This document shows, in pieces, positions 28,428 to 32,008 of a DNA stretch of 32,008 nucleotides. The DNA is from Chloroflexota bacterium. GTDB lineage: Bacteria > Chloroflexota > UBA11872. A program made the position numbers and the translations under genes. Each line of letters opens with the position of its first letter. The first letter of the stretch is position 1. Below the pieces are notes generated by a model. The model searched no databases, had not been told where the DNA came from, and was given only the letters and a program-made list of their open reading frames with translations. Where the stretch lies: positions 1-32,008 of the forward strand of contig JAJEGF010000082.1 of the NCBI GenBank assembly GCA_022820025.1. Reading direction: 5' to 3'.

Positions 28428-29678
28428 TCAGAAGACCGCGCCGGACGACGGCGACGTGTGCGATTGCTCTTCGAGTCCCCGCAAGAGTCCTCGTGCCCGA
28501 GGCGCCGCCGAGTGATCCCAGGGCGTGATCCATCGCTCTTCAATGTCCATGCCCCATCCCGGCGCGTCGGTCGGCTTGATGTAACCGTTCTCGGGCACAG
28601 CTAGACCGGGAATGGGCCACACTTCTTCGAGGGGGATGCCGGGATCGCTGCCCATCCAGAACTCGGCCATCGGCGACTCCGGCATTGAAATCGCAAAGTG
28701 CTGTCCCCAGGGTGTGGCGACGGCTGCGTGGGGGATCGTAATGATCCCGGCTGCTTCGCCGATGGTGTAAATCTTCAACGCTTCCGACAGGCCACCGCAC
28801 CACATTAAGTCCGGCTGCAACACGTCCACGGCCCGGTGCTCCACGAGCTGTCTGAAGGTCCATCGACCGTGGTGATCTTCCCCCGTCGCCAGCGGCACCC
28901 AGTTGATCGCCTTTCGCAGCTCAATATGCCCCTCAAGGTCCGTTGGAATAAGCGGCTCCTCCAGCCAGCGCAGGTTGTACGGACGCAATCGCTCCGCCAG
29001 CCTGACCGTGAACTCCACGTTGAAGCTCATGACCGGGTTGTACATCAGTTCGGCATTTGGACCGACGGCCTCACGCGCCTTCGCGATGTGCTCCTCGACG
29101 AGATTGATTCCTTCGATGCCTTCGTCGTAGTGCGCTGGATTCGAGACCTTGAAGCACGTGAAGCCAAGCTCCTGCGACCAGTCCAGATCGTCCGATGTGC
29201 AGTACACGAGCGCCTTCTCGCGGCAGGGACCGCCGATCAGCGAGTACACCGGCTGACCCAGCAGCTTGCCCTTCAGATCCCACAACGCGAGGTCGATTCC
29301 GGACTGCGCGACCGTGGCGATGCCACCGGCGCCAAATCGCTGGGTCGATCGCCACATCAGGTCATTCAGGAACTCCAGCGCCAAACAGTCGCGCCCCTCC
29401 AGCAGCGATCCGAAGTGGAAATCGACCAGGGCAGCCACTGGCTCGCCAAAGCTGCACTCGCCCAGGCCCCACGTGCCATCCTCGGCCGTCACCTGCACCC
29501 ACACCCGTTCCCAGGTAGTGGCGCCCGGCATTCGGCCGTGCATTCGAGAGAACTCCGGGTACTTGTTGATTGGCAACGCGCGGCGCGCGTGCGAGTTCCA
29601 CCCCGGTCGTCGCGTCTGTGAGGTTGGAGGTGTTCGCGGAATGTTCACATTGACGGCACGTACCTGTGTAATCCGCAC
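28428..29678 (-). CDS. Enolase-superfamily protein, L-rhamnonate dehydratase-like
   Basis: 416 residues from GTG at 29678, with GGAGG ten bases upstream; the frame extends further left as non-family sequence. The capping domain has the long N-terminal loop of the rhamnonate dehydratase group, and the barrel has RWLEEPLIPTDLEGH (E240), ATGEDHHGRWTFRQLVE (E267), VLQPDLMWCGGLSEAL, IPHAAV (H317) and TPWGQHFAISMPESPMAEF. In L-rhamnonate dehydratase the metal ligands are D226, E252 and E280 with catalytic H329; the same spacing here puts Asn214 (LMYNPVM) at the place of D226. The other ligands are intact. Activity could therefore be altered. It is the second gene of a leftward pair with the mannonate dehydratase-like gene, 26 bases away. 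Confidence 0.87.
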   Translation of the reverse strand: MRITQVRAVNVNIPRTPPTSQTRRPGWNSHARRALPINKYPEFSRMHGRMPGATTWERVWVQVTAEDGTWGLGECSFGEPVAALVDFHFGSLLEGRDCLALEFLNDLMWRSTQRFGAGGIATVAQSGIDLALWDLKGKLLGQPVYSLIGGPCREKALVYCTSDDLDWSQELGFTCFKVSNPAHYDEGIEGINLVEEHIAKAREAVGPNAELMYNPVMSFNVEFTVRLAERLRPYNLRWLEEPLIPTDLEGHIELRKAINWVPLATGEDHHGRWTFRQLVEHRAVDVLQPDLMWCGGLSEALKIYTIGEAAGIITIPHAAVATPWGQHFAISMPESPMAEFWMGSDPGIPLEEVWPIPGLAVPENGYIKPTDAPGWGMDIEERWITPWDHSAAPRARGLLRGLEEQSHTSPSSGAVF

Positions 29679-29704
29679 GGCGCTGTAACCTCCGAGGTCT
29701 CGGG

Positions 29705-30703
29705 TCAGGCTTTCGCCGGCACCTTGGAGGCGCGCGGCGGCCCCTCCGCCTTGATCGCTTCCAGCAGTCCCATCATCTGGCCCGTCGCCAGGGCTCGACC
29801 GCGGTGTCCCCAGGGCGTGTCGTCCACCATCTTGGGCACGTGGTCGTCGATCAGGAAGCCGGTGAAGCCTGCGTGGTAGAGGGTTCGCATCGCAGCCGCG
29901 ATGTCCACGTTGCCCTCGCCGAGAAAACACTCGTTGAAGACCGGAACCGTGCCCTGCACGTCGCGGAAGTGCACGTAGAACAGGCGGTCTTCGGTCACGA
30001 AGTGATGCATGGCGTCCAGCACGTCCTCGCCCATCTCCGACCAGCAACCCATGCAGAAATCCAACCCGTTGTTCGGGCTGTCAGCGATTTCCATGGCTCG
30101 CCTGAAACCATCGAACGAGCGCATCAGGCGAGCCACGCCGCCTAGCGAGGGAACCGGCGGATCATCGGGGTGCAGCGCCAACCGAACGCCACTCGCTTCG
30201 GCAACCGGCAGCACGGCGTCGGTAAAGCGCGCGTAGTTGTCCCACATCTCGTCCGCGGCGAACGTTCTGCCGTGGGTGGGCGAGTCGGCTGTAACAGCCG
30301 ATGCGTCGAAAGCCGTGGCCACGGCGCCGCCGCGTATCACTTTGGGCTCCGTGCGCCACACGCCGTTGGGCATCCAGTGGTAGCCGAGGATTGGGATGCC
30401 CGCCTCGCCAATGTGGCGAACGGTCGCCTGGTAGTTGGCAATCTGTCGGGTGGTGCCTTCAAGACCCAACATCGCCAGGTCATAGAAGTGATGCGGCACG
30501 TTCTCAATCGACTCAATCCTCAGGCCATGCGCCTCGACTCGCTGTCGAAGGCGTACCAAGTCCTCGACTTCCCAGCGTTCTCCGCCGGGCAGGCGCGGGG
30601 AGTTGAGGACGATGCCACTGACCCCCATCTGCGCGGCGAATTGCAGGATGTCCGGCGTCGGCTCGCTGAACTGGCCCGTCGCGATTCGCATTTCCTCTGC
30701 CAT
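29705..30703 (-). CDS. Mannonate dehydratase (UxuA-like)
   Basis: 332 residues from the ATG at 30703, preceded by GGAGG seven bases upstream. UxuA enzymes dehydrate D-mannonate to 2-keto-3-deoxy-D-gluconate in hexuronate breakdown, with a metal in a TIM barrel. Motifs: ENVPHH (67-72), LALHPDDPP (175-183, the UxuA hallmark), CMGCWSEMG (217-225), FYVHFRDVQG (242-251), ECFLGEGNVD (258-267) and FLIDDHVP (283-290). It is shorter than the E. coli enzyme (394 residues), as in other short UxuA-like members, and could act on another sugar acid. First gene of a leftward pair. It is divergent from the CFA synthase gene; the gap of roughly 100 bases must hold both promoters, but I see no clear boxes. Confidence 0.88.
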   Translation of the reverse strand: MAEEMRIATGQFSEPTPDILQFAAQMGVSGIVLNSPRLPGGERWEVEDLVRLRQRVEAHGLRIESIENVPHHFYDLAMLGLEGTTRQIANYQATVRHIGEAGIPILGYHWMPNGVWRTEPKVIRGGAVATAFDASAVTADSPTHGRTFAADEMWDNYARFTDAVLPVAEASGVRLALHPDDPPVPSLGGVARLMRSFDGFRRAMEIADSPNNGLDFCMGCWSEMGEDVLDAMHHFVTEDRLFYVHFRDVQGTVPVFNECFLGEGNVDIAAAMRTLYHAGFTGFLIDDHVPKMVDDTPWGHRGRALATGQMMGLLEAIKAEGPPRASKVPAKA

Positions 30704-30807
30704 GTCATGCCTCCGACCGACAGCGCGCATTGCAGGATGACGCGCGTCGCGCGGCTCAGCATGCCACGAAGCGGAAGGCCCAAGCCCGGCCGTGGGCGGC
30801 ACACGTT

Positions 30808-32008
30808 GTGAAGGCGGCGCACCGGGGCTCGGCGACTGATTCAGCTGGCCGACTGCGTGGCAGAATCGAGCGTCCGCGGCCAACGTATATTCGTCCGATT
30901 CTGTCCCACGCGATTGACCGGATTGCCCGCGCGCTCGTCCTGAACAGTCTGCGCGGCTGGCAATACGGACGGCTTGAGTTGCGCCTGCCAGACGGCGCCA
31001 TGTTCACTGTGGGCGACCCGGTACGCGGTGGGATTGCACGGGCCGAGATTCACGACGACCGTGCCTTTGCGCGGATGCTGATTGGCGGATCGACCGGCGC
31101 GGGAGAGGCCTATATGGATGGGCAGTGGTCCAGCCCCGATCTCCGCAGCGTGCTGAGCGGGGCGTTTGCCAATGCGCAGCGCGTGCGCTTGGACGCCGCG
31201 ATGTCGCTGCCGCGCCGGCTGTGTGATCTGTGGCGCCACACCCGCCGACGCAATACGCGCTCGGGCAGCGAGCAGAACATCCAGGCGCACTATGACCTCG
31301 GCAACGACTTCTTTAGGCTATTCCTGGACGAGTCGCTGGCGTACTCCTGCGCGATCTGGGATGGCTGCGACGATTTGGGCGAAGCCCAGCAGGCCAAGTT
31401 CGACCTGGTCTGCCGCAAGCTGGATCTCGGGCCGGGCGACCGCGTGCTGGAGATCGGCTGCGGCTGGGGCGGCTTTGCTATCCACGCCGCGCAGATCACC
31501 GGCTGCCATGTCGTCGGGATTACCGTGTCGCGTGAGCAGCATCGGCTAGCCAGCCAGCGGGTGGCTGCTGCCGGGCTGGATGACCGGGTGCGAATCGTCT
31601 ACTCGGACTACCGAGACGTCGAGGGGACGTTCGACAAAGTGGTCTCGATCGAGATGTTTGAAGCCGTTGGCCGGGAGTATTGGGACGAGTTTTTTGCGAC
31701 GTGCGAGCGCGTCCTGCGGCCCGGCGGGGCCATGCTGTTGCAGACGATTGGCATCCAGGATCGCGATGCCGCCGCCGGGATGCGTGCCTCGGGCTGGATC
31801 AGCAAGTACATCTTTCCCGGCGGTGTCCTGCCGGCGGTGGTCGAGATTCGGCAATCGGTGCGGCGCGGTGGGCAGGCTCTGGCGGTGCGGGCCATCGACG
31901 AGATTGGGCCACACTACGTGCGGACGCTCGATGAATGGCGACGTCGATTCTGGCGGGCCGAAGCACGAGTACGATCGCTCGGGTTCGATGACCGCTTCAT
32001 TCGGATGT
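30808..32008 (+). CDS. Cyclopropane-fatty-acyl-phospholipid synthase family protein, 3'-truncated
   Basis: The frame runs off the right edge without a stop; about 400 residues are visible. These SAM-dependent enzymes add a methylene (or methyl) group to double bonds of membrane phospholipid acyl chains. Segments in order: an N-terminal lipid-binding domain (GRLELRLPDGAMFTVGD; GSTGAGEAYMDGQWSSPDL), then HYDLGNDFFRLFLD, SLAYSCAIWD, the SAM-binding VLEIGCGWGGFA, SIEMFEAVGREYW with the family Glu, and KYIFPGGVLPAVVEI. The start is uncertain: the GTG at 30808 is the best in-frame candidate, with no clear ribosome binding site. It fits functionally with the desaturases at 7.8-10.2 kb, which could make the double bonds it would modify. 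Confidence 0.88.
   Translation, partial: MKAAHRGSATDSAGRLRGRIERPRPTYIRPILSHAIDRIARALVLNSLRGWQYGRLELRLPDGAMFTVGDPVRGGIARAEIHDDRAFARMLIGGSTGAGEAYMDGQWSSPDLRSVLSGAFANAQRVRLDAAMSLPRRLCDLWRHTRRRNTRSGSEQNIQAHYDLGNDFFRLFLDESLAYSCAIWDGCDDLGEAQQAKFDLVCRKLDLGPGDRVLEIGCGWGGFAIHAAQITGCHVVGITVSREQHRLASQRVAAAGLDDRVRIVYSDYRDVEGTFDKVVSIEMFEAVGREYWDEFFATCERVLRPGGAMLLQTIGIQDRDAAAGMRASGWISKYIFPGGVLPAVVEIRQSVRRGGQALAVRAIDEIGPHYVRTLDEWRRRFWRAEARVRSLGFDDRFIRM

Noticed and set aside
29679..30047. Upstream extension of the rhamnonate dehydratase-like protein
   Set aside because: Reads the 3' part of the uxuA-like gene in another frame; GTG at 29678 with GGAGG is the better start.
1..32008. CRISPR array or toxin-antitoxin pair
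   Set aside because: No regularly spaced direct repeats, no cas-like genes, and none of the small genes shows a recognisable toxin or antitoxin motif.

Overview
The window is a bacterial chromosomal segment with two unlike parts. From about 6.3 kb to the right edge the DNA is GC-rich and codes for transport, lipid-modifying and sugar-acid enzymes: tandem fatty acid desaturases, a five-gene branched-chain amino acid type ABC importer, tandem phytanoyl-CoA dioxygenases, two Gfo/Idh/MocA oxidoreductases, two enolase-superfamily dehydratases, a UxuA-type mannonate dehydratase and a cyclopropane-fatty-acid synthase. That mix, with single-gene lipoprotein anchors and many GTG/TTG starts, fits a marine or sponge-associated member of Chloroflexota (SAR202-like). 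This is inferred from gene content only; there is no rRNA or marker gene in the window.

Positions 1-6136 form an accessory block of visibly lower GC. It holds short genes for secreted, membrane or charged proteins, most followed within a few bases of the stop codon by a strong hairpin. It also holds an IS1595-type transposase with its own promoter and an overlapping acidic small ORF, a DUF2188 gene, and a two-gene leftward unit containing a zinc-ribbon protein. The block ends at a 101-bp element (6036-6136) whose 27-bp arms are perfectly inverted. A second nested inverted repeat lies at 4826-4965.

To the right: a very GC-rich DegT-type aminotransferase (6383-7711); two paralogous membrane desaturases and an SRPBCC protein (7824-10618); the leftward livK-H-M-G-F operon (15908 to 10667) with a recognisable promoter and a 16-bp hairpin between the binding protein and the permeases; two rightward PhyH dioxygenases (16348-17967); a leftward oxidoreductase with an unknown partner (19981 to 17973); two membrane proteins (20081-22823); a galactonate-dehydratase-like enzyme and a lipoprotein (22884-24796); a leftward pair of unknown enzymes (26429 to 24819); an overlapping oxidoreductase/class IV aminotransferase pair (26477-28374); a leftward mannonate dehydratase/rhamnonate-dehydratase-like pair (30703 to 28428); and a 3'-truncated CFA synthase (about 30808 to the edge).

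Functionally the right part looks like uptake of small carboxylated or amino compounds by the Liv importer, oxidation and dehydration of sugars or sugar acids (Gfo/Idh, enolase superfamily, UxuA), and membrane lipid tailoring (desaturases, CFA synthase). Several functions occur as pairs, two of them clear tandem duplications. The most noteworthy signals are the perfect palindrome at the composition break, the hairpin-punctuated small-gene block, the nested repeat at 4.8-5.0 kb, an enlarged LivH, and an enolase-superfamily enzyme with Asn in place of a metal-ligand Asp.
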